Positions 16,848 to 25,293 of a DNA stretch of 64,000 nucleotides are shown piece by piece. Numbering within the stretch: position 1 is the first letter of the stretch; every line of letters begins with the position of its first letter. The DNA is from Caulobacter sp. Root343 (GTDB lineage: Bacteria; Pseudomonadota; Alphaproteobacteria; Caulobacterales; Caulobacteraceae): NCBI RefSeq assembly GCF_001425745.1, contig NZ_LMDF01000008.1, forward strand, positions 124,001 to 188,000. Direction: 5' to 3'. Below the pieces are notes generated by a model that worked only from the letters and a program-made list of their open reading frames with translations, was not told where the DNA came from and did no database searches. A program made the translations under genes and the position numbers.

Positions 16848-17786
16848 ATGCCTCTGTCGATCATCACCAACACCTTCGCCGGCAACCCGTTGAACCGCGC
16901 CAGCGAGCGACGCGGCGACGAGTCGTGGCTGGCGGAAAAACTGGCCGACCCCGAGTCGCTGGCCGTCGCTCTCTGGAACGGCAAGCCGCTGGTCGAGGAC
17001 ATCCTCGGCGAGGACGGCCAGCCCTCCGGCGTCCAGATCGCCTATCTGCGCGCCGACATGGCCCAGGACCTGGCGGGCGGCAGCGAGAAGCTGCTGTTCC
17101 TGGGCCTGTGGAAGGATATCGCGGTCTTCGCCGTCGATATCGAGGGCGCGGCCGACCCCGCCGAGGGGCCGCTGCAGGGCCTGGGCCGGTTCGAGGAGCT
17201 GCGTGGCGTGGCCGCGACCATGCCGCCGGCCGACGCGGGGATCCTGGCCACCGCCAAGTCGATGTTCGAATGGCGGCGCCGCCATCGCTGGTGCAGCACC
17301 TGCGGCCAGAAGAGCGAGGTCGCCGATGGCGGCTGGAAGCGCATCTGCCCGGCTTGCGAGGCCGAGCACTTCCCGCGCACCGACCCGGTGGTGATCATGC
17401 TGGCCGTCCACGACGACAAGTGCCTGCTGGGTCGCCAGGCCGCCTGGCCCAAGGGGATGTTCTCGGCCCTGGCCGGCTTCCTCGAGCCCGGCGAGACGAT
17501 CGAGGAGGCCTGCGCCCGCGAGCTGAAGGAAGAGGCGGGCCTGAACGCCACCGCCGTCCGCTATCACTCCAGCCAGCCCTGGCCTTGGCCCTCGTCGCTG
17601 ATGATGGGTCTGATGGCCGACGTCGACAGCGCCGACGCCGCGCCCGACCAGACCGAGCTGGAAGAGGTGCGCTGGTTCAGCAAGGAAGAAGCCGCCCTGC
17701 TGCTCAAGGGCGAGCTGGACGGCCTGTTCATGCCACCGCCTCTTGCCATCGCGCACCAGCTGATCAAGGCCTGGGCGGAGGGGTAG
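16848..17786 (+). CDS. nudC: NAD(H) diphosphatase / RNA deNADding Nudix hydrolase
   Basis: Hydrolyses NAD(H) to NMN(H) and AMP and, in characterised homologues, removes NAD caps from RNA. The 312-residue protein has an N-terminal NudC domain, a zinc ribbon (Cys149, Cys152, Cys167, Cys170), PRTDPVVIM before the Nudix fold, a Nudix box in GFLEPGETIEEA followed by RELKEEAG, and the NudC-specific SQPWPWPSS motif. It is transcribed away from ffs and converges with amn over a family A repeat. Confidence 0.94.
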   Translation: MPLSIITNTFAGNPLNRASERRGDESWLAEKLADPESLAVALWNGKPLVEDILGEDGQPSGVQIAYLRADMAQDLAGGSEKLLFLGLWKDIAVFAVDIEGAADPAEGPLQGLGRFEELRGVAATMPPADAGILATAKSMFEWRRRHRWCSTCGQKSEVADGGWKRICPACEAEHFPRTDPVVIMLAVHDDKCLLGRQAAWPKGMFSALAGFLEPGETIEEACARELKEEAGLNATAVRYHSSQPWPWPSSLMMGLMADVDSADAAPDQTELEEVRWFSKEEAALLLKGELDGLFMPPPLAIAHQLIKAWAEG

Positions 17787-17793
17787 CGAATAC

Positions 17794-17902
17794 AGGCCCC
17801 CTCCGGGCCTTCGGCCCTCCTCCCCCGCAGGGGGAAGAAGGGCGCACCCTTCCGCCCCCTGCGGGGGCGGACGACCTGCGCAGCAGGTCAGGTGGGGGCC
17901 TG
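17794..17902. repeat. Palindromic intergenic repeat, family A copy 3
   Basis: It lies between the convergent ends of nudC and amn. It is the inverse-oriented relative of the 4285-4392 element: CCCCCTCCGGGC, CTCCTCCCCCGCAGGGGGAAG, CTTCCGCCCCC, GTCAGGTGGGGG in order. The local stems are kept by compensating changes relative to the other copies. Confidence 0.75.
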
Positions 17903-17915
17903 CTGAGTCGGCCGC

Positions 17916-19370
17916 TTATCTGAACGGCGGCTCGTCGAACGCCCGCAGTTTCCGCGAGTGCAGGTTCGGCCCCTCGGCGTGCAGCAGCTTGCAGGCCATG
18001 ATGCCGATCTGCAGGTGCTGACTGATCGCCCGCTCGTAGAAGGCGTTGGCCTGGCCGGGCAGCTTGATCTCGCCGTGCAGCGGCTTGTCGGACACGCACA
18101 GCAGCGTCCCGTACGGCACCCGGAAGCGATAGCCCTGGGCCGAGATGGTCGCCGACTCCATGTCGATGGCCACGGCCCGGCTCTGGTTGAAGCGCAGGGC
18201 CGAGAGGCTGTGGCGCAGTTCCCAGTTGCGGTCGTCGGTGGTGACCACGGTGCCGGTGCGCAGGCGGCGCTTCAGCTGGTCGCCGCTGTCGCCGCTGATC
18301 GCCTTGGCCGCGTCGTAGAGGGCGCGCTGCACCTCGGCGATCGAGGGCACCGGGATCTCGGGCGGCAGCACCGCGTCAAGCACGTGGTCGTCGCGCAGAT
18401 AGGCGTGGGCCAGGACGTAGTCGCCGATGGTCTGGGTGTCGCGCAGCCCGCCGCAGTGACCGATCATCAACCAGGCCTGCGGACGCAGCACGGCCAGGTG
18501 GTCGCAGATCGTCTTGGCGTTGGACGGGCCGACGCCGATATTGACCAGGGTCACGCCCGAGCCGCCGGGAGCCATCAGGTGGTAGGCCGGCATCTGGTGC
18601 TTGCGCCAGGTCGACTCCGCCACCGCCAGCTCGGGATTGGCCGTGTTGGCGGTGATGCTCAGCCCGCCCGAGCACGACAAGGCCGTGTAGGGGCTGTCCG
18701 GAGCCTTCAGCTGCTCGATGCCCCAGCGGACGAACTCGTCGACATAGCGGTGATAGTTGGTGAACAGGATGAACTGCTGCACGTCCTCGGCCGGGGCGCC
18801 GGTGTAGTGCTTCAGGCGGGCCAGCGAGAAGTCGGTGCGCAGGCCGTCGAACAGCGACAGCGGGCGCTCCTCTTCCAGGGCCGGGTTCCAGACCCCGTCG
18901 GCAATCTCGTCGCCGATGAAGGCCAGGTCGGTGGTCGGGAAGAAGCGGGCGATGTCCTCGCTGCGGACGTCGGCCTGGTTCAGGTCGATCGTGGCGTCCA
19001 GCACATAGGGGTACGGGATCTCCTGGCGCGAGCGCTCGACCTCGACCTCGACGTCGAAGTCGTCCATCAGCAGGGTCAGCTGTTCGACCAGGTAGTCCTT
19101 GAACTGGGCAGGCTTGGTCACCGTGGTGGCGTAGACGCCTGGGCGGCTGACGCGGGCGTAGGAGCGGGCCAGCTTGGGCGGCAGGGCTTCCGGGTCATAG
19201 GTCAGGCGCAGCTCGGGATAGGCGAAGGTCCCGTCGAACCGCTGTTGCGGGTCGGGGCGGGTTCCGTGTTCCAGATAGGCCTTGAGGGCGGTCCGAAGAG
19301 CGCCGACGGCGCGTTCGTATTCGTCATTGAGCCGTTCGACGACGGCGATTGCTTTTTCTTGGTTTGACAT
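17916..19370 (-). CDS. amn: AMP nucleosidase
   Basis: Cleaves AMP to adenine and ribose 5-phosphate, an outlet for the adenylate pool. The 484-residue length matches the family. The N-terminal AMN domain carries TYDPEALPPKLARSYARVSRPGVYATTVT-type sequence; the C-terminal phosphorylase-like domain has GGSGVTLVNIGVGPSNAKT, MIGHCGGLRDTQ and AIDMESATISAQGYRFRVPYGTLL, including the purine-site glutamate. It has its own 5' region, divergent from the symporter gene, and is convergent with nudC, another nucleotide-degrading enzyme. Confidence 0.95.
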   Translation of the reverse strand: MSNQEKAIAVVERLNDEYERAVGALRTALKAYLEHGTRPDPQQRFDGTFAYPELRLTYDPEALPPKLARSYARVSRPGVYATTVTKPAQFKDYLVEQLTLLMDDFDVEVEVERSRQEIPYPYVLDATIDLNQADVRSEDIARFFPTTDLAFIGDEIADGVWNPALEEERPLSLFDGLRTDFSLARLKHYTGAPAEDVQQFILFTNYHRYVDEFVRWGIEQLKAPDSPYTALSCSGGLSITANTANPELAVAESTWRKHQMPAYHLMAPGGSGVTLVNIGVGPSNAKTICDHLAVLRPQAWLMIGHCGGLRDTQTIGDYVLAHAYLRDDHVLDAVLPPEIPVPSIAEVQRALYDAAKAISGDSGDQLKRRLRTGTVVTTDDRNWELRHSLSALRFNQSRAVAIDMESATISAQGYRFRVPYGTLLCVSDKPLHGEIKLPGQANAFYERAISQHLQIGIMACKLLHAEGPNLHSRKLRAFDEPPFR

Positions 19371-19693
19371 GGCGCCTTATAGCGATGTTTCGCGACATTG
19401 GCGAGACATCGGCCCGCCCGTGAGAATGATTTATTACTTATCGAGGGAGAAAACCGGACGGCCTCCCGCCGCCGCAGGGTGAGCCTGTTTATCCGGCTTG
19501 GCGCGCGCCAAGCCGCGCCGGAGGCCTCAAGGGCATGGACGAACCCGCGTTCGTCGGCCACAAGGGCTGAAATGCTCAAGGAAGGAGCGAATGGCGGCGC
19601 GGGCGTTCTCGCGCGTCGTTTCTTCCGGAAACCAGAACAAGACCGTCGACGCCACCTTTCTCACGAACAGGGTGGGGCGCCAGGGGGACTCCA
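19371..19693. other. Intergenic region between divergent amn and symporter genes
   Basis: About 320 bp holding the 5' regions of both genes. A perfect 20-bp dyad built from GGCTTGGCGC and its complement lies at 19495-19514. An AT-richer stretch (19425-19442) could hold amn promoter elements. I see no convincing gene here. Confidence 0.5.
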
Positions 19694-20944
19694 ATGAACA
19701 AACGCTTCGCCTTTCTGATCGTCCTGGCCATGGTGCTGGGCGTCGCGGTGGGCTGGGGGTGCAACCAGTACCTCGACCCGGCCGGCGCCAAGAAGGCCGC
19801 CGAGCTGGCCTCGCTGCTGCCCTACATCTTCCTGCGCCTGATCAAGATGATCATCGCGCCGCTGGTTTTCACGACCCTGGTGGCCGGCATCGCCCACATG
19901 GAGGACGCCGCCGCCGTCGGGCGCGTGGGCGTCAAGGCGATCGGCTGGTTCCTGGTCGCCTCGATCCTGTCGCTGCTGATCGGCATCGGCATGTTCCACC
20001 TGCTGGACCCCGCCCACGGCGTGGTGCTGAAGGAGGTCGCCGAAGCCGGCGCACCGCCGTCGGCCGCGGGCGCCTTCACGGTCAAGAGCTTCATCGACCA
20101 CCTGATCCCGGCCTCGCTGTTCGAAGCCATGTCGAAGAACGAGATCCTGCAGATCGTCGTCTTCTCGATCTTCGTCGGCACGGCCGTCGCCACCCTCGAC
20201 AACAAGGCGCCGATGGTGCTGCAGGTCACCGAGCAGGCGGCCTCGATCATGCTGAAGGTGACCGGTTTCGTGATGGCCCTGGCCCCGCTGGCCATCTTCG
20301 GCGCCCTGGTCAACACCGTCGCCAAGGAAGGCCTGTCGATCCTGGGCGTCTACGCCCGCTTCATCGGCTCGTTCTACGCCGGCCTGGGCGTGCTGTGGCT
20401 GCTGCTGTTCCTGGCCGCCCTGGCGTTCCTGGGCAAGCGGGCCCTGAAGCTGTTCGCCTTCATCCGCACCCCGGTTCTGCTGGCCTTCTCGACCGCCAGC
20501 TCGGAAGCGGCCTATCCGCGCCTGCTGGATGGCCTGCCGACCGTGGGCGTGCGCCGCAAGATCGTCAGCTTCGTCTTGCCGCTGGGCTATTCGTTCAATC
20601 TCGACGGCTCGATGATGTACTGCACGTTCGCCACCCTGTTCATCACGGCGGTGCACGGCGTCCACCTGTCGTTCGAGCAGCAGGCCTCGATGCTGCTGCT
20701 GCTGATGGTCACCTCCAAGGGCATGGCCGGCGTGCCGCGCGCCTCGCTGGTGGTGATCATGGCCACCCTCACCTATTTCGGCCTGCCCGAGGCCTGGATC
20801 GCCCTGGTCCTGGGCGTCGATCACCTGCTGGACATGGGCCGCAGCGCCACCAACGTCGTCGGCAACAGCGTCGCCGCCGCCGTGGTCGCCAAGTGGGAGG
20901 GCGAGCTGGACCCGATCGAGACGGTCGAGCCCGCCAAGGCCTAG
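19694..20944 (+). CDS. Dicarboxylate/amino acid:cation symporter
   Basis: A 416-residue member of the DAACS (GltP/DctA) family, importing glutamate, aspartate or C4-dicarboxylates with H+ or Na+. There are eight predicted membrane helices plus re-entrant loops. Family blocks are IFLRLIKMIIAPLVFTTLVAGIAHM, the serine-rich loop FSTASSEAAYPRL, the NLDGSMMY-containing helix, and TSKGMAGVPRA. The exact substrate cannot be read. A strong intrinsic terminator follows 28 bp after the stop. Confidence 0.92.
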   Translation: MNKRFAFLIVLAMVLGVAVGWGCNQYLDPAGAKKAAELASLLPYIFLRLIKMIIAPLVFTTLVAGIAHMEDAAAVGRVGVKAIGWFLVASILSLLIGIGMFHLLDPAHGVVLKEVAEAGAPPSAAGAFTVKSFIDHLIPASLFEAMSKNEILQIVVFSIFVGTAVATLDNKAPMVLQVTEQAASIMLKVTGFVMALAPLAIFGALVNTVAKEGLSILGVYARFIGSFYAGLGVLWLLLFLAALAFLGKRALKLFAFIRTPVLLAFSTASSEAAYPRLLDGLPTVGVRRKIVSFVLPLGYSFNLDGSMMYCTFATLFITAVHGVHLSFEQQASMLLLLMVTSKGMAGVPRASLVVIMATLTYFGLPEAWIALVLGVDHLLDMGRSATNVVGNSVAAAVVAKWEGELDPIETVEPAKA

Positions 20945-20971
20945 AAGCCTTACACGGCAACGCCTTCAAGA

Positions 20972-21004
20972 CGGCCCGCCTCCCACCCGGAGGCGGGCCG
21001 TTTT
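20972..21004 (+). terminator. Intrinsic terminator after the symporter gene
   Basis: A 12-bp stem (CGGCCCGCCTCC and its complement) with a short CACCC-type loop, followed by TTTT and a T/G run. A textbook Rho-independent terminator. Confidence 0.9.
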
Positions 21005-21006
21005 CG

Positions 21007-21040
21007 TGTACAGTTTCAAATGTACAGTAAAAACTTGACA
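21007..21040 (+). promoter_or_regulatory. Putative promoter with TGTACAGT repeats
   Basis: TGTACAGT occurs twice as direct repeats (21007-21014 and 21021-21028), immediately upstream of a consensus -35 TTGACA (21035-21040). A -10 is not clear (AATCTC near 21058 is weak). The repeats could be an activator site for the downstream exported protein. Confidence 0.4.
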
Positions 21041-21096
21041 AGCTTCAGGAGAGGACCAATCTCTTGATCCGAGGGACTTTTTAGGACGATCACGCC

Positions 21097-21531
21097 ATGA
21101 GCAAGCTCACCCGCGTCACGCGCGCCGCGCTGATCGGGCTCGCCATCGCCGGCCTGGGCGCCTCGGCCGCTTCGGCGGCCCAGGGCGACGCCTCCGCTCA
21201 AACGGCCGGCAAGGCCATCAAGCCGATCCGCCAGTGCTTCTACCTGTCGGACTGGCGCGGCTGGACCGCGCCGGACAAGAACACCCTGTACATGAAGGTG
21301 CGCGGTCGCGACGTCTATCGCGTCGACCTGGCCTATGGCTCCAACCAGCTGACCTGGCCCGGCACCCACCTGGTCTCGGTCGTCCGCGGCCCCGACAGCA
21401 TCTGCCACCCGCTGGACCTGGACCTGCGGGTTTCGGACGGCATGGGCTTCGCGATCCCGATCCGCGCCAAGACCATCACCAAGCTGACGCCGGACGAGAT
21501 CAAGGCTCTGCCGAAGAAGTACCAGCCGTAG
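21097..21531 (+). CDS. DUF6491-like exported protein
   Basis: A 144-residue exported protein. Signal peptide residues 1-29 (ALIGLAIAGLGASAASA-AQ). The mature part is arranged as in DUF6491 proteins: a first cysteine in RQCFYLSDW, a DKNTLYMKVRGRDVYRVDL beta segment, a second cysteine in SICHPLDLDL, likely a disulfide, and a terminal ITKLTPDEIKALP. Function unknown. AGGA lies upstream of the ATG. Confidence 0.75.
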   Translation: MSKLTRVTRAALIGLAIAGLGASAASAAQGDASAQTAGKAIKPIRQCFYLSDWRGWTAPDKNTLYMKVRGRDVYRVDLAYGSNQLTWPGTHLVSVVRGPDSICHPLDLDLRVSDGMGFAIPIRAKTITKLTPDEIKALPKKYQP

Positions 21532-21532
21532 G

Positions 21533-22405
21533 CTAGAGCGCCGCGGCGTTCAGCAGGGCGACGATCATCGCATTGGCCGGCGTGGCGATCCCGTGCGCCG
21601 CGCCCTTGCGGACGATGACGCCGTTGCGGGCGTCCAGCTCCATCGGCCGCCCGGCCGCGCGGTCGGCGTGCAGCGAGTTCATCGATTCCGGGACCTGGCG
21701 CCGATAGCCGGCGACCACCTGGTCGGCCAGGTCGTCGGACAGGTCCGCGCCCTCGGCCCGCCCCACCGCCACGCACTCGCGCACCAACGTCCGCATGACC
21801 TCAGCCGCGCCCTCGTCATGGGCGACGATGGCGGTCTTCAGCACCAGGGCGTTGACCGCTCCGGCGCAGTTGAGGGCCAGCTTCTTCCAGGCCTCGGTCG
21901 TGAAGTCCTCGACGACCAGCAGCTCGATCGGCGTCTGGGCGAACAGGGCCGCGAAGGCTTCGCCGGCCTCGCCCGCCGGGACCTTGATCCAGCCGTTGAG
22001 CCGCTGCAGCACCCGCCCGGGGGCCGAGCGCTCGGCCGGGATGTCGACCACCGCCGGGACCAGCGCCTCGGCCGCGATCTTGCCTTCGAACGGGACCGTG
22101 TGCTCGACGCCGTTGCGCAGGATCGCGACACGGGTCCGTGGCCCCACGAGCGCGTCCAACCAAGCCAGGGTCCCGTCCGTGTCGTAGGTCTTGGTCGCGA
22201 CCAGCACCCAATCGACGGGCGAGAGGCCTTCGGGCGAAGTCGCCACGCGCGGGGTCGCCGTGATCGGCCCCTCGGGCGTCTCGACCGCCAGGGTCTCGAA
22301 GGGCGTGCGGACGCAGACGGTGACAGCGTGCTCGGAGTTCTGAGCCAGCCAGGCCGCCACGGTTCCGCCGACGGCGCCCGGGCCGATCACCGCTATGGTC
22401 GTCAT
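21533..22405 (-). CDS. 2-dehydropantoate 2-reductase family protein
   Basis: A 290-residue NADPH-dependent ketopantoate-reductase-type enzyme. The nucleotide-binding motif GPGAVGG is at residues 8-14; ATKTYDT and ILRNGVEH follow; the catalytic lysine is in EAWKKLALNCAGAVNAL, with the C-terminal helical domain after. The reaction would supply pantoate for CoA. Several paralogues of unknown substrate exist, so the PanE role is likely but not certain. It is convergent with the DUF6491-like gene, with one base between stops. Confidence 0.85.
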   Translation of the reverse strand: MTTIAVIGPGAVGGTVAAWLAQNSEHAVTVCVRTPFETLAVETPEGPITATPRVATSPEGLSPVDWVLVATKTYDTDGTLAWLDALVGPRTRVAILRNGVEHTVPFEGKIAAEALVPAVVDIPAERSAPGRVLQRLNGWIKVPAGEAGEAFAALFAQTPIELLVVEDFTTEAWKKLALNCAGAVNALVLKTAIVAHDEGAAEVMRTLVRECVAVGRAEGADLSDDLADQVVAGYRRQVPESMNSLHADRAAGRPMELDARNGVIVRKGAAHGIATPANAMIVALLNAAAL

Positions 22406-22458
22406 GCTGAAGCTCCCGACTGTGTCCAGCCTGTCCTAGAGCGGCTTCGCGGCGGCTT

Positions 22459-23187
22459 CTAGCGCTTTCGAACGCTGGCTTCCGGCGCGAAGAAATTGCC
22501 CTGCAAGGGAATGGCGCACGGCGTGCGGCCCAGGCGCACCTCTCCCTGCCGGTCCTTCGACTTTCGCCCACCGCCGAACTTGATCGAGCAGTTCAGGACC
22601 CGGAAGTAGTCGCCATCCGGGGCCGCGCCCCCTGGCTTCGGATCGCCATAGCTCCGTCCCGCCGCTCCCGCCGCGGCGACGTCGTCGAAATAGGCCCGCT
22701 TGCCCGGATCCATCGGCGCGTCGTAGCGCGGCCCGGAGGGATCCAGCCGCCCCAGCTTTTCTTCGCAAGCCTCGCGCTCCTGGCGCGACCGGAAGGTCGT
22801 CCGCGTGCAGCCAGCGCCGGCGCGAAGCGCTGCGCCGAGGTTGGCCGGCGCGGCGGGACCTCCCGCCACCGGCGTCCCCGATCCGCCCGGGACGGCCTCG
22901 ACCGCGCTCACGGGCGGGAATGGGGAAGGTTCGATCGCTTCCGACCCGCGCTCCGGCGCTCGGTCCACGGCCGGACGGGCGGCGGGCGTCGGCGAGGACC
23001 GCGTCACGCTGGGGTTCGGACGCGCGGGACTGACCAGCTCGACCGACATCAGGGGAAGATCGGGGCCGGGGGCCAGGAAGTCCGGCGCCGTCGGCCAGGC
23101 CAGCCAGGCGAGAACGATCGCGTGCAGGACCAGGGACAGGCCCCCGATCCAACCGAACCGGCTCTTCCGTCGTCGATACGCCCTCAT
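22459..23187 (-). CDS. Membrane-anchored proline-rich protein, TonB/TolA-like N-terminus
   Basis: A 242-residue protein with an N-terminal basic segment and one membrane helix (residues about 12-32, LSLVLHAIVLAWLAW), then a Pro/Ala/Ser-rich linker and a C-terminal region with four cysteines (GCTRTTF, EACEEKL, LNCSIKF, TPCAIPL). The layout resembles TonB or energy-transducing accessory proteins, but no TonB C-terminal domain is seen. Start at the ATG 23187; an upstream TTG is possible. Function unknown. Confidence 0.65.
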   Translation of the reverse strand: MRAYRRRKSRFGWIGGLSLVLHAIVLAWLAWPTAPDFLAPGPDLPLMSVELVSPARPNPSVTRSSPTPAARPAVDRAPERGSEAIEPSPFPPVSAVEAVPGGSGTPVAGGPAAPANLGAALRAGAGCTRTTFRSRQEREACEEKLGRLDPSGPRYDAPMDPGKRAYFDDVAAAGAAGRSYGDPKPGGAAPDGDYFRVLNCSIKFGGGRKSKDRQGEVRLGRTPCAIPLQGNFFAPEASVRKR

Positions 23188-23325
23188 CGCCCGCCCCACG
23201 GCCCCCAACCTGTGCTTGTGGAAGGTGAGGTTTCAGTTGTGTCGGAAGCGAGGCTCCATAAGGGCGGGCACGGCCAAGATTGGTGCCCGCCTCCGCCGCT
23301 TGATCACCCTGGCGATCTCGGCAAG

Positions 23326-24039
23326 ATGCGCCGCGTGCAAGGACGCATCCGCTTTCCCGGCAACCCCTGGCCGCAGGGCCACGCGCTGGCCGCCTTTTCG
23401 CTGAGCGCGGCGCTGGACGCCCGCCATGGCGTCGGCCTGCTGCTGCACCTGAAGACCCGGGACTACGCCGCCGAAGGGCCGGGGACGGACACTGGCGACA
23501 ACGCCGACTGGACCTCGCCCGACGTGTGGGAAAACTTCGGCGACTGCACGCTGTCGAACACCGCGTGGGGCTATCTGAACGACCAGTTGGTCCGGCTGGA
23601 CCGTCCGCCGTTCCGGCGGTTCGACCCGCGCGACCTGATCGGCCAAGTCTTCGACCTGGATCCTGTCGCCGACCTGCCGCCCGGCTGGTCTCCCGGCGAC
23701 CAGCCGTTCCAGGTCTATCTGCTTGGCCACGACGCGGTCGCCGAGCACCGGATCAGCTTCGCGCAGGGTTCTTCGCCCGGCCTGTTCGACATCCGCTGGC
23801 GCGGCCGGATCGCGCTGTTCTACGCCGGCGAGGAGGATTTCCGGCATCGCTTCGAGGCCGAGATCCACGACGCGCCGTTCGAGGGGTTCGAGCTGGATGC
23901 CGACCTCGACGTCCCCGTCCCGCGCCGCCAGGCCGCCGCCCAGGCGCTGCTCGAGCGGTTCGTCACCCGTCCCGGCGCTTGGCGCTTCGTCCCCGGCCAG
24001 GCGCGCGGCGACAAGGACCGCTTCGTTCCGGCCCCCTGA
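23326..24039 (+). CDS. Hypothetical protein (no recognised domain)
   Basis: A 237-residue soluble protein without signal peptide or membrane helix. Composition is ordinary for the genome, with conserved-looking blocks DPRDLIGQVFDLDPVADLPPG, DIRWRGRIALFYAGE and FRHRFEAEIHDAPFEGFELD. I do not recognise it. The start is uncertain: ATG 23326 has only a weak ribosome-binding site, and the frame is open further 5'. It may overlap the divergent TonB-like gene's promoter. It is convergent with nrdB. Confidence 0.55.
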   Translation: MRRVQGRIRFPGNPWPQGHALAAFSLSAALDARHGVGLLLHLKTRDYAAEGPGTDTGDNADWTSPDVWENFGDCTLSNTAWGYLNDQLVRLDRPPFRRFDPRDLIGQVFDLDPVADLPPGWSPGDQPFQVYLLGHDAVAEHRISFAQGSSPGLFDIRWRGRIALFYAGEEDFRHRFEAEIHDAPFEGFELDADLDVPVPRRQAAAQALLERFVTRPGAWRFVPGQARGDKDRFVPAP

Positions 24040-24113
24040 AACCCGCCCCTCCGAAACGACGAAGGGCGAAACCTCCCGGTCCCGCCCCTCACCTAACGCC
24101 CCTTTGGAGGGTT

Positions 24114-25151
24114 TTATTCCGCAGACACGGTCTCGCTGCGCTTGGTCATCATCTGGTCGAAGCTGGTCCACACGCCCTCGGCGCCGTGCCACTGACCCTT
24201 GGTCGCGGCCTTCGAATATTCGGTCGCCCGGGCCTCGAAGAAGTTGGCGTGCTCGACACCAGACAGCAGCGACTGCAGCCAGGGCAGCGGGTTTTCCTTG
24301 ACGCCGTATACTTCCGGCAGGTGCAGCTGGCGCAGGCGCCAGTCGGCGATGAAGCGGATGTACTTCTTGATGTCGTCCGGGGTCATGCCCTGGATCTCGC
24401 CGGCCTCGAAGGCCAGGTCGATGAAGTTGTCCTCCATGCCGACCACGGTTTTGCAGCAGTCGACGATGTCGTCGGCCACGGCCTTGGTCACGCACTTCGT
24501 CTCGGCGTTGAAGGCATGGTACAGCTTGATGATGCCTTCGCAGTGCAGGCTCTCGTCGCGGATCGACCACGAGACGATCTGGCCCATGCCCTTCATCTTG
24601 TTGAAGCGCGGGAAGTTCATCAGCATCGCGAACGAGGCGAACAGCTGCAGGCCTTCGGTGAAGCCGCCGAACATGGCCAGGGTGCGGGCGATGTCGGCAT
24701 TGGTCTCGACGCCGAACTTCTGCATGAAGTCGTGCTTGTCGCGCATGGCCTGGTATTCCATGAACGCGCCGAACTCGCTTTCCGGCATGCCGATGGTCTC
24801 GAGCAGCAGCGCGTAGGCCGCGATATGGATGGTCTCCATATTGGCGAACGACGACAGCATCATCTTCACTTCGGTCGGTTTGAACACCCGGCCGTAGCGC
24901 TCCATGTAGTTGTCGGCCACCTCGATGTCCGACTGCGTGAAGAAGCGGAAGATCTGCGTCAGCAGGTTCCGTTCCTTGTCGTTCAGCTTGACGGCCCAGT
25001 CCTTGAGGTCCTCGCCCAGCGGCACCTCTTCCGGCATCCAGTGGACCTGCTGCTGCTTCTTCCAGAAGTCGTAGGCCCACGGGTAGCGGAACGGCTTGTA
25101 GGCGCCAGAGGGGGTCAGGAGGCCGGGCGTGGTGATCAGCTTGGCGGACAT
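24114..25151 (-). CDS. nrdB: Class Ia ribonucleotide reductase, small (radical) subunit
   Basis: Generates and holds the tyrosyl radical needed by NrdA to reduce ribonucleotides. The 345-residue protein has the diiron ligands Asp75, Glu106 and His109 (METIH), the radical Tyr113, and the second helical pair TEGLQLF and RDESLHCEG. No N-terminal ATP-cone is fused. The ATG at 25151 (MSAKLI) was chosen; an upstream TTG is less likely. The gene is single, 11 kb away from nrdA, with an NrdR-like box upstream. Confidence 0.96.
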   Translation of the reverse strand: MSAKLITTPGLLTPSGAYKPFRYPWAYDFWKKQQQVHWMPEEVPLGEDLKDWAVKLNDKERNLLTQIFRFFTQSDIEVADNYMERYGRVFKPTEVKMMLSSFANMETIHIAAYALLLETIGMPESEFGAFMEYQAMRDKHDFMQKFGVETNADIARTLAMFGGFTEGLQLFASFAMLMNFPRFNKMKGMGQIVSWSIRDESLHCEGIIKLYHAFNAETKCVTKAVADDIVDCCKTVVGMEDNFIDLAFEAGEIQGMTPDDIKKYIRFIADWRLRQLHLPEVYGVKENPLPWLQSLLSGVEHANFFEARATEYSKAATKGQWHGAEGVWTSFDQMMTKRSETVSAE

Positions 25152-25247
25152 GGCGAACCCTGGAGGCAAGAATCGTGGAGCGGCGATAAGATGGCTTTCA
25201 CCCTACCAAAGCCTTCGGGTTCATCTAGTGGTCCCGGTGTCGCAGCC

Positions 25248-25263
25248 ACACAAGATGTTGTGA
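25248..25263 (-). promoter_or_regulatory. NrdR box upstream of nrdB
   Basis: ACACAAGATGTTGTGA matches the NrdR-box consensus acaCwAtATaTwGtgt at 13 of 16 positions. A more degenerate half-matching site (25221-25230) lies about 30 bp nearer to nrdB, the usual three-turn spacing for NrdR pairs. Together they place nrdB in the same regulon as nrdA. Confidence 0.65.
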
Positions 25264-25293
25264 GTGCGTGTGGATAAGTCAGGAAGCTTGACC

